The notes: generated from the letters alone by a model not told the origin. DNA of 64,000 nt from Acidobacteriota bacterium (GCA_040754075.1 JBFMDH010000001.1:230262-294261), one strand, 5' to 3'; shown: positions 26,464-36,312, counted from the stretch's first letter. Translations and numbers: made by a program.

Positions 26464-29400
26464 ATGCCTCATCGAAAAATCTTTAACCCTCTCTTCTCTA
26501 CATTACTGGTTGGTTTATTAATCTTGATGCTCTATCCGTGGACAGGCGCGCAAACCGGTAAAACTAAAAGCCAACCAAAACCGCAAACTCAGGCTACGCC
26601 AGCAATCATCATTTTTGATAACTGGAATCGTGGAGCAGTTTCCAATCATCCTTCACAAGCAACCCGGTTTACGATTTCGCAACCTCACCTGATTACGCTC
26701 ATCCGCAATTATCACTGGAACAATGGCAAAGGCGCGGTGCCGCGAACCATCGGGTTGCGCGATGACAAAGGAAATCGCTTCGGCCCCTGGCAATGTAAAC
26801 GACCTGCGGGAAAAGCAAGTGTGGCAAGCACCCACTGGGAATGCCAGCCGTATGACATTTTGCCTGCCGGAGTTTATGAAGTCATTGATGCTGAGCCGAT
26901 GTCCTGGTCATACAATGGCGCATCGCAAGGGAGCGGATTTTCCAGAATCGAAGGCGAACCGCTTGACGAACCGCTTGCCCCGCAAGTCGAAGCTGCATCG
27001 GTAAAAACATTTGAGGTCAATAAATCCAAGACCGCGCAAAACATCGGCTATCAAAACCGCGTTACCGTGACCTTGCCGCCGGGATTATTGGGCAGTAAAC
27101 AGAAAGTGACCATCGGGGAAATTCCCAAAGAGCGATTGTTGATTGGCGATTATGATTATTACTTCATGCCGATTGACGGTTTCGGCATTGCGGTCGGCGA
27201 TAAACGCGAGTTCAAAGAAGACATCGTTATCGAAATTCCTTACAACCCCGCCGACCTTAACCCCAAATATCGCGCCAGCCAGCAAATTACTGCCTATCAT
27301 TGGGATGAGCGACAGAAAATGTGGCTGCCGGTTTCCAGCACGGTTGACGAAGCGAATCGCAAAGTCACGATTCGCACACGTCACCTCTCTTTCTTTTCAT
27401 TTGAATGGACAGCTTGGGGGCTTGCCAAAATTACCGGTGCCATCGCTGCTGGCGCAGCCATTGCCTATGTCGGGCATATCGCATATGAGAAGAAAGCCCT
27501 TGACACCTTCTCCTCGTCCAACAGCAACTTCAACATTTTATACAGCGCATCCGATATTAATGGCGCAGCCAGTCCGGTAAATAATGCAAAGTGGAATGTT
27601 CAAAATCCCGGTTCGGGCGCTAGCCGCGCGCATCCGCGCTACATCGTTGATTTAGGAGCCTATCTCGAAACGGCGTTCAGTAAATATAAAATTTTGGGCG
27701 TGCCAGCAACGCCGATCATCGTCAAAGTCAATTCCTATTACATCAAAGGCTGGAATCAAAACCCGGCATTCTATGAATCCCGCTGGACGGGGCGAATTCA
27801 TGTGGATTCGGCAAAAACCAATTCGCCGACGCGATTGCAACATAAAATTTCGCATGAACTCTTTCACGCTTTTCAATACGCTTTTCTCAATCAGAATTTG
27901 GAACTCTGGTGGAAAGAGAGCACTGCCGACTATGCCGCCTGTCGCTTTGCCGCGAATTTGCGTGACCAGATGGGACACGGATTGAACGACATTCACCCGA
28001 AATTATTGACCTTTCCTTTATCGGATACCGGCATCAAAGACCCCCCGGCAACGCTTTCCGAAATCGAATATGACAAAGGCTACTTTATCGAATATCTGGT
28101 CGCCAAAGGCGCAGATTTTGCAGCGATGTGCAAAGAGGTAGCAGCGGCTTCAACGCCCGCTACCTTCACGCTCGACCGCTATTTGAGGAAAACGACAGTC
28201 GCCGGGCTGGATTCACATTACAGAGGCTTTGCCGGTTATTTTCTCTTGAATGCCGATAGCCCCATCAACCGGCGCGGCGCGGCAACAGTGGCTGATGGTG
28301 GTTTGGAAAAAACCGATATATTCAAACTTGGAGCCAATAAAAATACCCCTGCTGCGCCGATTCAATATCAATTTCAACTGGCGCAAGAGTACACCGCAAA
28401 AGCCTGGGGCGTAAAAGCCGAAGTTCGTCCGCCTTCTACGACGCGGCAACTCAACGCGCGGTCAGTAGGGCAGGAGCTTGGCGCCTATGTTGATTTGTAT
28501 GTTCTGAAAAACAATCAGGCAATACAGGGAAACGCCAAGCCTACAGCGACGCTGATTAAAAAAGGCGAGATGGCGGTTATCACACTCGGCGCAAGCGATA
28601 TGCTTTACGTGGTTGCTGTCAATATCAATCCTTCGCAATCGGGCAGTGCGGCAATTCAAATCAGCGATGCCGACATCGCGCTGGAAATTGAACCCGTTGA
28701 AACCAAACTCGGAAAGTTTGATTACAAATTCAAAGCCAAAGCTCAACCGATTCCGCCGACGATGAACAAACTTGCCTACCAGTGGAATTTCGGCGATAAA
28801 AGCGACAGCTTCACAGACAAGTACAGCGGCGGTTTTACCAATCAAACCATCGCCTTTTCAAAAGAGCACAAATTTCCCGGCGCTGGGAAATATCTGATTT
28901 CAGTCGAACTTTTCGATGTCAGCAAAGGCATTCGTTCATTGATTGCCAAAGCGACTTTGCCGATTACGCTCACCGCTAAACCCGATGTTGAAATCACGCC
29001 GGATTTCGTGAGCGGCGACCCGCCGAAAACCGTCACTTTTCGCGCAGTTGTCAAAAACGGACCGGCAAAACCTTACTTCGTCTGGACGATTGATAACGTC
29101 AGTCGAAGCAGCGACAAGGAAGAAACCATCGCCACGACCAGCGCGACACTGACAAAAAAATTCATTGATTCGGGTTCCTATGAAGTGAAGGTCAAACTTT
29201 ACAACAATGAGAACCGCAAACAACAACTCGATGCCGATAGCGCCTATTTGAATTTAATTGCTGCTGCGCCGCCAACGCCAAAGCCACAGCCGCCAACTCC
29301 TCAACCAGCGCCACCAAAACCCGCGCCGAAAGAGGAAAAGCGCAGCGGCTATTGGAAATTCATTCGCGAAGAAAAACAATTGCCGGCAATTCATGAAGGC

Positions 29401-29868
29401 GGCGCGAATATAACCATTACGGCAACGGCAACCTTCGGAAAAATTGCCGGAACCAGAGTGGACGTCTGGAACGATGGAGTGAATAAAAATTTTATCAACG
29501 GCTGGTTTAGCTGGACAGTGGCGGGCGGTGTTGATGTGTTACTGCCGGGACAACAAATCAATGCGACGGGAAATTGCAGTTATGACTGGACGAGTACGCA
29601 AAACGCCAAATCATCGGGAAGAGGCAATGCAGGCTTGGGATTTGAACGACCGGGAACGCCCAGAGGCGTCGCCTTTTTGCTAGCTCCGGCGATTATCAGC
29701 GATTGGTGCCCTGCCGCCAAAATAACGCCGTTAAAAGGCGTCAGCACGGTTCCTTACCCAAGCGAAAAGTTGAAATTCCCTGATGGCAAATATCGCCTGG
29801 CACTGCGCGGCGAATTTTGGTTAAGTCCGACGATAGTTATTGACCGCATCTATGAATGGGTGCAATAG
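26464..29868 (+). CDS. Large exported HEXXH protein with PKD-like domains
   Basis: 1134 codons with a signal peptide at about 1-30. A beta-rich N-terminal part (50-310) is followed by a short hydrophobic segment near 325. The region around 380-600 has a metallopeptidase-like motif: 'HELFHAFQYAF' (HExxH at 464-468) with a downstream 'ESTADYAA' offering a third ligand, like gluzincins. Two PKD/Ig-like domains follow (about 740-925, 'YQWNFGDKS' and 'KFIDSGSYEVKVKLYN'), then a Pro-rich linker near 940, and a Trp/Gly-rich C-terminal domain. It is probably a cell-surface or secreted peptidase; activity is unproven. Confidence 0.75.
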   Translation: MPHRKIFNPLFSTLLVGLLILMLYPWTGAQTGKTKSQPKPQTQATPAIIIFDNWNRGAVSNHPSQATRFTISQPHLITLIRNYHWNNGKGAVPRTIGLRDDKGNRFGPWQCKRPAGKASVASTHWECQPYDILPAGVYEVIDAEPMSWSYNGASQGSGFSRIEGEPLDEPLAPQVEAASVKTFEVNKSKTAQNIGYQNRVTVTLPPGLLGSKQKVTIGEIPKERLLIGDYDYYFMPIDGFGIAVGDKREFKEDIVIEIPYNPADLNPKYRASQQITAYHWDERQKMWLPVSSTVDEANRKVTIRTRHLSFFSFEWTAWGLAKITGAIAAGAAIAYVGHIAYEKKALDTFSSSNSNFNILYSASDINGAASPVNNAKWNVQNPGSGASRAHPRYIVDLGAYLETAFSKYKILGVPATPIIVKVNSYYIKGWNQNPAFYESRWTGRIHVDSAKTNSPTRLQHKISHELFHAFQYAFLNQNLELWWKESTADYAACRFAANLRDQMGHGLNDIHPKLLTFPLSDTGIKDPPATLSEIEYDKGYFIEYLVAKGADFAAMCKEVAAASTPATFTLDRYLRKTTVAGLDSHYRGFAGYFLLNADSPINRRGAATVADGGLEKTDIFKLGANKNTPAAPIQYQFQLAQEYTAKAWGVKAEVRPPSTTRQLNARSVGQELGAYVDLYVLKNNQAIQGNAKPTATLIKKGEMAVITLGASDMLYVVAVNINPSQSGSAAIQISDADIALEIEPVETKLGKFDYKFKAKAQPIPPTMNKLAYQWNFGDKSDSFTDKYSGGFTNQTIAFSKEHKFPGAGKYLISVELFDVSKGIRSLIAKATLPITLTAKPDVEITPDFVSGDPPKTVTFRAVVKNGPAKPYFVWTIDNVSRSSDKEETIATTSATLTKKFIDSGSYEVKVKLYNNENRKQQLDADSAYLNLIAAAPPTPKPQPPTPQPAPPKPAPKEEKRSGYWKFIREEKQLPAIHEGGANITITATATFGKIAGTRVDVWNDGVNKNFINGWFSWTVAGGVDVLLPGQQINATGNCSYDWTSTQNAKSSGRGNAGLGFERPGTPRGVAFLLAPAIISDWCPAAKITPLKGVSTVPYPSEKLKFPDGKYRLALRGEFWLSPTIVIDRIYEWVQ

Positions 29869-29881
29869 CCAACGCCGATTT

Positions 29882-29930
29882 AAAACCGAAGGGCGCGGAT
29901 AACTATATGCTATCCGCGCCCTTCGGTTTT
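29882..29930. terminator. Strong bidirectional terminator
   Basis: Twenty-base perfect arms: AAAACCGAAGGGCGCGGATA at 29882-29901 and its complement at 29911-29930, with a 9-base loop. A and T runs flank the stem on each side, fitting intrinsic termination of both convergent genes. Confidence 0.92.
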
Positions 29931-29956
29931 TTAGTTATTGAATGGAATTGATAGTC

Positions 29957-32900
29957 TCAATCGCCGCTTTCGGCGGTGACTTCGAGTTTCTCTTTTTCGG
30001 CGCGGGCTTTTTGCCGTTTCGCAAACAATGCTTTGATGGGATGGAGAACCGGCGCAGCAACGCTTGCGAATTTATGCGCCCACGCGGTTTCGGCTAAATC
30101 ATCAAGCAGAGAATACGCGACCGGCGTGACCAGCAAGGTCAATAATAGACAAAGCGTCTGCCCGCCAATGACCACAACCGCAATCGCCCGTCGTTCATCT
30201 GACCCGGGACCTGTGCCCAGGGCGAGCGGCAACATACCGGCAACCAATGCGAGCGTAGTCATCAGAATCGGTCGGAAACGGTCGCGGTTCGCCTGAATGA
30301 TGGCGTTGAAGCGTTCCATCCCCTGCGCCCGTAAATTATTCATATGGTCAATCTGCAAAATTGAATTTTTCTTGACCACCCCGAAGAGTACGAGAATGCC
30401 AAGCGCCGAATAGAGATTCAAAGTATTATTGGTTACCCATAATGAGATGAGCGCAAACGGCACCGACAGCGGCAATGAAAGCAGAATCGTAAACGGATGG
30501 ACGAGGCTTTCAAATTGCGATGCCAGAATCATGTACATAAAAATAATCGACAGCAAAAACGCCCAGATGAATTCCTGAAACGTCACTTCCAGTTCTTTGG
30601 CGCGACCCGACACGGCGGTTGTATAACCGGCTGGCAGATTCATCCGTTCGACTTCTTGTCTGAGGGCTTCGATGCGGTCGGCAAGCGCATAGCCGGGCGC
30701 AACCGAGGCGCGCAAACTGATCTGCCGTTGACGGTCGAGCCGGTCAATACGCGAAGGCGCGCGGTCAGGTTTCAGTTCGACAAGGTTATCAAGTCGCGCC
30801 AACCCGCCACCCTGACGCGGCACATAGAGTCTCGAAATCGTATCGATGTTATTGCGCTCGCCGTTTTTGACGCGCAATTGCACATCATAATCATCGTTCA
30901 CCACATTATCGTGAAAACGTGACACCTGCTGATCGCCGCCAACCATCAAACGCAAAGCGGTGGCAATGTCGGATGTTGCGACACCCAAATCGGCAGCGCG
31001 CTCGCGATTGATCTGCACACGCAATTCCGGCTTGTCGAGTTTCAAGGTCGTATCGGCATCAACGATACCGAGTTCAGTCGATTTTTTGCGGAGTTCTTCG
31101 GCGTAATTGTAAAGTGATTCGATGTCAGGTCCGCGCAAGGCGAAATCGATTTCCGCATTGCCGCCGCCGAGGTTGATGGTTTGTCCGTTGCGCACAGAGG
31201 AGCGCAAATCTTTATATTTGCGCAAACGACCGCGCAATTCATTCATCACATCGCGTTGCGAATAATTGCCTTTGAAAGCGTCAAACGGCGCGCCTTTCAA
31301 GACGCTCTTCCACAATCGCGTCAGTGAAAAAGTGCGTTCTTCAATCGGCACAATGCGAACATAGGCATTGCCGTTGTTGACGCCGCCGCCGAAACCGCCG
31401 CCGGCGTTTGCCAGAACCAGTTGCACGCCGGGGGTTTCCATAATCTCTTTTTCGATGACCTTCATGGTTTCGTTCATTGCGGCAACCGTGGTGCCTTCGC
31501 GGGCAGTGACGCCGACATCAAATTCGGCTTCATCAACATCGGACGGGATGTAATCCTGGCGCACGATTTTATAAAGCGGAACCGAAGAAAAGATGACCGC
31601 GAGTCCGACGGTTGCAACCACCAGCCGATGGCGCATCGAGAAAGTGAGCATGCGCGTGTAAATTCTATCGAGTAAACCGTAAAAACCTTGTCGCGATTTG
31701 GCTTCGTTATGTCTGCTGGCTTCGATGTCTTCGGTTCTCAGGAGTCTGGCGCTCATCATCGGGGTGAGCGTAAAAGAAACCAGCAAACTCACCATAATCG
31801 CAACCGCCGCGGTGATGCCGAATTGATAAAGGAAACGCCCCGAAATACTCGACATAAACGAAACCGGCAAAAAGATGACCACCAGACTGAGCGTGGTTGC
31901 CATAACCGCAAGTCCGATTTCTGCGGTCGCTTCTTTGGCAGCTTGGAATGGGCGCATCTTCTTTTCTTCGACAAAGCGGTAGATGTTTTCCAGAACCACG
32001 ATGGCATCGTCGATGACCACCCCGACCATTAACACCAATGCCAGCATGGTGACGGAATTGAGGGTGAAATCCAAAGCGCGCATCATGCCGAATGTCGATA
32101 TAACCGACGCAGGAATGGCGATGCCGGCAATGATGGTCGAACGCCAACTGCGCATAAACAGCAAGACGACAATGCAGGCGAGGATACTGCCAAGAATCAG
32201 GTGCAGATTGATTTCATGAAGCGCCGCGTCAATGTAACGCGACTGGTCGCGGATAATTTCCATCTTCATATCCGCAGGAATTTGCCCTGTAACCCGCGAG
32301 AGATTTTGTTTGACTGAGCTGATGACTTCGATGGTGTTGGCGCCGGTTTGACGACGTATATCGAGAGTCACGGTCGGCACGCCGTTCAACCTTGCCAGTG
32401 TGCGTTGTTCTTTGGTGCCGTCTTCAACTGTGCCAATATCGCGAATACGAATCGGCGCGCCGTTCACGGTTGCGACGACAATATCATTGAAGGCTTCGGC
32501 GCTATCCAATCGCCCAAGGGTGCGCAATGTCTGTTCAACATTCGCGCCGGTGACGTTACCACCCGGCACATCAGTGTTTTGTCTGCGAATCGCATCACGA
32601 ACCGTAGTGACGGGAACTTGATAAGCCGCCAGGCGGTCGGCATCAATCCACACATTGATGGCGCGATTGAGGCCGCCGAGAATTTGCACTTCGCCGACGC
32701 CGGTGGCGCGTTCGAGTTGCGGACGGACGACTTTATCGGCGATTTCCGTGAGTTCGCGCACCGAACGGTTGCCCGAAAGCGCGATGCTCATCACTGCGCC
32801 GGAATCGCTGTTGAATTTGGAAACAATCGGCGGGTCGGTATCTTCGGGCAATTGACGAACCACACTGGCAACCCGGTCGCGCACATCCTGAGCGGCGGTT

Positions 32901-33208
32901 TCAATATCGGTTTCAAGGCTGAAGGTCGCGATGACGAACGAGTTTCCGGCGTTGGAAATAGACCGCAGTTCCTGAACCCCTGCGACGGTGTTGACGGTCT
33001 CTTCGATTTTGTCGGAGATTTCCGTTTCGACCTCTTCGGGCGAGGCTCCCGGAAGACTGGTGCGAATGGTAACCGATGGGCGGTCAAAAGCAGGGAAGCG
33101 GTCAATGCCTAATCGATAATAACTGGCTGCGCCGACGACGACGAGCGCGAGAATAATCATCGCGGCAAATACCGGACGTTTGATACATATATCTGCGAGC
33201 TTCTGCAT
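29957..33208 (-). CDS. RND efflux pump, inner-membrane transporter (AcrB/HAE1-like)
   Basis: 1083 codons, the normal size for RND pumps. It starts 'ICIKRPVFAAMIILALVVVG', has the TM4 proton-relay region 'LALVLMVGVVIDDAIVVLEN', the repeated 'LPLSVPFALISLW' and 'LFGVVKKNSILQIDHMNNLR', and two large periplasmic loops. It exports drugs, solvents or lipids from the periplasm by proton antiport as a trimer, together with the adaptor encoded just upstream. No TolC-like outer-membrane gene is seen in the window, so it probably uses one encoded elsewhere. Confidence 0.95.
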   Translation of the reverse strand: MQKLADICIKRPVFAAMIILALVVVGAASYYRLGIDRFPAFDRPSVTIRTSLPGASPEEVETEISDKIEETVNTVAGVQELRSISNAGNSFVIATFSLETDIETAAQDVRDRVASVVRQLPEDTDPPIVSKFNSDSGAVMSIALSGNRSVRELTEIADKVVRPQLERATGVGEVQILGGLNRAINVWIDADRLAAYQVPVTTVRDAIRRQNTDVPGGNVTGANVEQTLRTLGRLDSAEAFNDIVVATVNGAPIRIRDIGTVEDGTKEQRTLARLNGVPTVTLDIRRQTGANTIEVISSVKQNLSRVTGQIPADMKMEIIRDQSRYIDAALHEINLHLILGSILACIVVLLFMRSWRSTIIAGIAIPASVISTFGMMRALDFTLNSVTMLALVLMVGVVIDDAIVVLENIYRFVEEKKMRPFQAAKEATAEIGLAVMATTLSLVVIFLPVSFMSSISGRFLYQFGITAAVAIMVSLLVSFTLTPMMSARLLRTEDIEASRHNEAKSRQGFYGLLDRIYTRMLTFSMRHRLVVATVGLAVIFSSVPLYKIVRQDYIPSDVDEAEFDVGVTAREGTTVAAMNETMKVIEKEIMETPGVQLVLANAGGGFGGGVNNGNAYVRIVPIEERTFSLTRLWKSVLKGAPFDAFKGNYSQRDVMNELRGRLRKYKDLRSSVRNGQTINLGGGNAEIDFALRGPDIESLYNYAEELRKKSTELGIVDADTTLKLDKPELRVQINRERAADLGVATSDIATALRLMVGGDQQVSRFHDNVVNDDYDVQLRVKNGERNNIDTISRLYVPRQGGGLARLDNLVELKPDRAPSRIDRLDRQRQISLRASVAPGYALADRIEALRQEVERMNLPAGYTTAVSGRAKELEVTFQEFIWAFLLSIIFMYMILASQFESLVHPFTILLSLPLSVPFALISLWVTNNTLNLYSALGILVLFGVVKKNSILQIDHMNNLRAQGMERFNAIIQANRDRFRPILMTTLALVAGMLPLALGTGPGSDERRAIAVVVIGGQTLCLLLTLLVTPVAYSLLDDLAETAWAHKFASVAAPVLHPIKALFAKRQKARAEKEKLEVTAESGD

Positions 33209-33225
33209 AAATAATCCAAGTTACG

Positions 33226-33296
33226 AGTGATGAGTAATGAGTGATGAGTGATGAGTACGTATGCAACTCATCACTCATCACTCATTACTCATCACT
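33226..33296. repeat. Perfect palindrome of GTGATGA words between adaptor and pump genes
   Basis: Two 31-base perfect arms (33226-33256 and 33266-33296) with a 9-base loop. Each arm consists of a 7-base word (GTGATGA, once GTAATGA) repeated about four times. It lies inside the efflux operon and contains the TGA stop of the adaptor gene. It should fold strongly in the mRNA and could lower pump expression relative to adaptor. Confidence 0.9.
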
Positions 33297-34527
33297 GTTG
33301 AACGACAACCGGTTGACCGGTTTGTAAATTGCCGGGTTTCAGAACAATCGTTTCGCCTGCTTTAATGCCGTTTAGAATCTCAACCCACTGTTCGTTGCGA
33401 CGACCGAGGGTGACAGGTTTTTCCTGAGCCTTACCATCTTGAATGGTAATCACCTTATCGATACCTGCAAACGTGACAACCGCATCCGCCGGAACCGCGA
33501 CGACCATATTATTGGGGTTGATGATGATGGCGGCGTTGGCAAAAGCGCCCGGTTTCAAACTGCCGTTATTGCGCACTTCGGCTTCGACGATGAGCACACG
33601 GTTTTGCGCCGAAATCGCCGGGCTGATGCGTTTAATCACGCCGCTGTAAACATTGGTGTCGCCTTCGACGGTGACGCGCACCAGTTGACCTTGTTTAACA
33701 TCGCGCGAATCGCGTTCAGGCACTTCTGCCTGTAAACGCAGCGGGTCGATCTTAACCATTTTAACTACAGGCGCGCCCGCTGCGACATATTCGCCGAGGC
33801 TGGCAATGCGTTCCTGCACCATGCCGTCAAAAGCCGCTTTGATAGTGGTATCGGCGAGTTGTTGCCGGGCTATATCGACTTCGGATTTGCGTTGCAGCAA
33901 AACGCCCTGTCGATTGCGAATCTCTTCTTCGGCATCCTGATAACGACTGAGCGCGACTTTATAATCGGCTTCGGCTTGATCCATTTGGGATTTTGAAATG
34001 ACGCCTTGCTGCAAGAGTTTCGCGAGTCGTTGACGATTGGCTTCAGCCTGTTCGAGCAGGGCTTTTGCCTGACGAACCGTGGCGGTGTCTTCAATGCGCA
34101 AATTTTCGTTGGCATTTGCAGGGTCGAGTCCCAGTCGGGCGCGCGCCTGGGCAAGCGCCGCTTCAGCCTGTTGTAACCTCAGTTGGGCATCGCGTTTTTC
34201 GAGTTCGGCAATCACCTGTCCTTTGCTGACGCGACTGCCGAGATCGACATTGAGTGAATTGATGCGTCCGGCAACTTTGGCGCTGATGGTGGCTTCTTCG
34301 TAAGCCGCAAGCGTTCCGGTGACGGTGATGAGATTTTCCATCGAGGTTTCCGCCACTTTAGCCACCGCCACCGGACGGGGTTCGCCGCCGCCACCTTGTC
34401 TGGCGGAAACCGGGTAGCCGCTCTTGCAGGCTGAAGTCGTCAAAAGGGCAATCAATAATCCGAAAACGGGTAATACGGACAGCTGAAGAGGATTAAAAGT
34501 TTTATAAAATGATTTCATCATGCTCAA
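33292..34527 (-). CDS. RND efflux periplasmic adaptor (membrane fusion protein)
   Basis: 411 codons. The N-terminal hydrophobic segment ends with a Cys ('LLIALLTTSACKSG'), so it is probably a lipoprotein. Then come a half lipoyl domain ('EATISAKVAGRINSLNVDLG'), a long alpha-hairpin coiled coil (about 110-215), the second lipoyl half ('IKAAFDGMVQERIASLGEYV'), a beta-barrel and a membrane-proximal domain ('LKPGNLQTGQPVVV'). It joins the pump to an outer-membrane channel. It is transcribed first, 83 bases before the pump gene. Confidence 0.95.
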   Translation of the reverse strand: MSMMKSFYKTFNPLQLSVLPVFGLLIALLTTSACKSGYPVSARQGGGGEPRPVAVAKVAETSMENLITVTGTLAAYEEATISAKVAGRINSLNVDLGSRVSKGQVIAELEKRDAQLRLQQAEAALAQARARLGLDPANANENLRIEDTATVRQAKALLEQAEANRQRLAKLLQQGVISKSQMDQAEADYKVALSRYQDAEEEIRNRQGVLLQRKSEVDIARQQLADTTIKAAFDGMVQERIASLGEYVAAGAPVVKMVKIDPLRLQAEVPERDSRDVKQGQLVRVTVEGDTNVYSGVIKRISPAISAQNRVLIVEAEVRNNGSLKPGAFANAAIIINPNNMVVAVPADAVVTFAGIDKVITIQDGKAQEKPVTLGRRNEQWVEILNGIKAGETIVLKPGNLQTGQPVVVQQ

Positions 34528-34675
34528 AAAAAATTAAGATTTAAATAGCTGATTTAAGGTTATTAACGTCATCTATCAAAAAACTGTTACAGATTCAGAT
34601 ACGTCCCCTCGCTTGCAGGCGTTACAGACAATTCAGCGAATCTTCAACGAACCTGTCAAAGCACAGATTATTCCG

Positions 34676-35368
34676 CTATCGTTTGCCCGGGTTAATGAGG
34701 TGGCGTTCAAAAACGCTGGCGAAATGCCCGCTCACTTTTTGCGCAACTTCCGATAAATCGACTGGCCTGCCCAGTAATTTTTCGATAGACGTTACGCCTT
34801 TATCGGTTATTCCGCAAGGCACAATCATTTTGAAATAGTTCAAATCGGTGTTCACATTCAATGCGAAACCGTGACTGGTTATCCAGCGGGCAATCCGCAC
34901 GCCAATTGCTGCAATCTTTTTATCGCCAACCCAGACGCCCGTGAGTCCGCGAATGCGCGCGCCTTCAATGCCATATTCGGCAATCGCGCGAATCAAGACT
35001 TCTTCAAGGTCGCGCACATAACGATGGACATCCTGACGGTCGGGTTTGAGATTGATAATCGGATAGCCGACGAGTTGCCCTTCGCCGTGATAGGTGACAT
35101 CGCCGCCGCGCCCGATCTCGAACACTTCGATGCCTCTTGAATTAAGGGTTTCCTGATTTAATAAAATATGCGAAGCCTTGGCGCTGCGTCCGAGCGTGAA
35201 GACGTGATTATGTTCAAGCAGAAAAAGCCTTTCATTGCCTGAGTTCTCTTTCAGTTCTTCGACGGCGCGTTCCTGCAACCCGAGTCCTTCGCTGTATGGC
35301 ACGCGACCGAGATATTGCGCCTCGCATTCGCGAAGCTGTGCTTTAACTAAATGCATTGATGATTCCAT
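34676..35368 (-). CDS. lipB: Octanoyl-[acyl-carrier-protein]:protein octanoyltransferase
   Basis: 230 codons from ATG 35368; an ATG at 35356 is an alternative. LipB motifs: 'FLLEHNHVFTLGRSAKASH', 'RGGDVTYHGEGQLVGYPIIN' with the conserved Gly-His, and 'WITSHGFALNVNTDLNYF' followed by 'IVPCGITDKGVTS' with the catalytic Cys. It moves octanoate from ACP to lipoyl domains, such as the two on the E2 protein at 40511-42283. It stands alone upstream of the second cassette array. Confidence 0.95.
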   Translation of the reverse strand: MESSMHLVKAQLRECEAQYLGRVPYSEGLGLQERAVEELKENSGNERLFLLEHNHVFTLGRSAKASHILLNQETLNSRGIEVFEIGRGGDVTYHGEGQLVGYPIINLKPDRQDVHRYVRDLEEVLIRAIAEYGIEGARIRGLTGVWVGDKKIAAIGVRIARWITSHGFALNVNTDLNYFKMIVPCGITDKGVTSIEKLLGRPVDLSEVAQKVSGHFASVFERHLINPGKR

Positions 35369-35469
35369 CACCGAAATTTTAACTGGCAAGTGGCAAAGAA
35401 GAAATAGTAGAAGCGTCAAGGCGGGTTGATGGGGGGTATCAAAAAGGCGCGATTAAAAATGGGACTTGC

Positions 35470-35553
35470 TTTGGCGCGCTGCGACAGTAAAGTCGTACCC
35501 CGGTAGAGTCATACTCTCTCGTAGTGTCATAGTCTGTCGTAGCGTCATACTCT
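35470..35553. repeat. Degenerate short tandem repeat
   Basis: On the minus strand a word of about 17-18 bases related to GTATGACGCTACGACAG recurs four times with substitutions (GTATGACGCTACGACAG, CTATGACACTACGAGAG, GTATGACTCTACCGGGG, GTACGACTTTACTG). It begins where the IS110-type reading frame ends. Confidence 0.6.
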
Positions 35554-35687
35554 GCGTCGCAGTTTTTGCGCAATCGCGGTAATCGTCGCCGACTGGGGTT
35601 TGATAATCGCTTCACTGAGCAGTTTGCTTTGCGAATCCAAAACGGCAACGTTGATGCTTGATGGACATCCAGTCCGCCATACCCCAT
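35545..35687 (-). pseudogene. N-terminal fragment of an IS110-family transposase
   Basis: It starts 'MGYGGLDVHQAS', the first DEDD-motif region of IS110/IS1111 transposases, then shifts frame. In the next frame follow 'NVAVLDSQSKLLSEAI' and 'IAQKLRRRV', as in the family. About 48 codons remain, with one frameshift near 35655. No terminal repeats or other transposase domains seen. It lies next to the terminal attC of array 2. Confidence 0.7.
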
Positions 35688-35720
35688 CGGTCACTCCTTT
35701 CCCTAATAAATTGGGTTTTT

Positions 35721-35771
35721 GCTAACTCCAAAATATCACCAAGGGGCGACCTTATTCATATTACGTTAGGC
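35721..35771 (-). other. Terminal attC-like site of array 2
   Basis: On the minus strand GCCTAAC at 35765-35771, seven bases after the stop of the last cassette gene, and GTTAGC at 35721-35726. Inner arms AATAT..AAGG and CCTT..ATATT pair. Short (51 bases) and lacking the usual GC-rich middle. Confidence 0.6.
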
Positions 35772-35778
35772 GCTTTCC

Positions 35779-36312
35779 TTAAAATTCATAGATTCTTCGT
35801 TCTGAAGATACTTGGGGCAAATCCAATATCAGCCATTGGTACTGTTCATCGTAACCCTGAACTCTTGCTGTTACAAAATGCCCTTTGCCCATGACAAAAC
35901 TCTCTCTTGTGGAGGCTTTGCAAGCGTGATAATCCGCTACACCCAAAATGCTGTTGCCTAAATCTATGATTGCTCCTTGAGGGAGGAATACTTCGATATA
36001 GCCGCGTACTTGATCACCTGGTGAGTATGCAAGTTTGGTCAAGTGCCAACGCCCAGCATTATTTTTCAAGTGTCGCTCCCAGTAGTGAGTAAACTCACTC
36101 AAGTCAATCTTCTGGACTTCCTCGATTGAATCATAGGCACAATCACCCTCTGCAAGCATTACGCCCCACTTCGGGTATTTAATATTTGAAGCAATAATGG
36201 CATCATCGTTGACAATGATTTCTCGAATAGCAACGACATTGAGAGCTTCCACATAACGCATCCCAGAAAACAAATCGCTGTCATTATAATATTTGTAATA
36301 TCTATGAGTCAT
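35779..36312 (-). CDS. Hypothetical protein with S1/OB-like C-terminal domain, integron cassette
   Basis: 177 codons. The N-terminal 100 residues are not recognised ('RYVEALNVVAIREIIVNDDA', 'WGVMLAEGDCAYDSIEEV'). The C-terminal 70 look like an OB/S1-type barrel: 'VRGYIEVFLPQGAIIDLGNS', then 'GVADYHACKAS' and 'KGHFVTARVQGYDEQYQW'. S1-like domains bind RNA, so an RNA-related role is possible but untested. Last gene of the array in transcription direction. Confidence 0.6.
   Translation of the reverse strand: MTHRYYKYYNDSDLFSGMRYVEALNVVAIREIIVNDDAIIASNIKYPKWGVMLAEGDCAYDSIEEVQKIDLSEFTHYWERHLKNNAGRWHLTKLAYSPGDQVRGYIEVFLPQGAIIDLGNSILGVADYHACKASTRESFVMGKGHFVTARVQGYDEQYQWLILDLPQVSSERRIYEF

Noticed and set aside
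33226-33296. Intrinsic terminator between adaptor and pump
   Set aside because: No T-run follows on the minus strand, and termination here would cut off the pump from its adaptor. Better described as a word palindrome.
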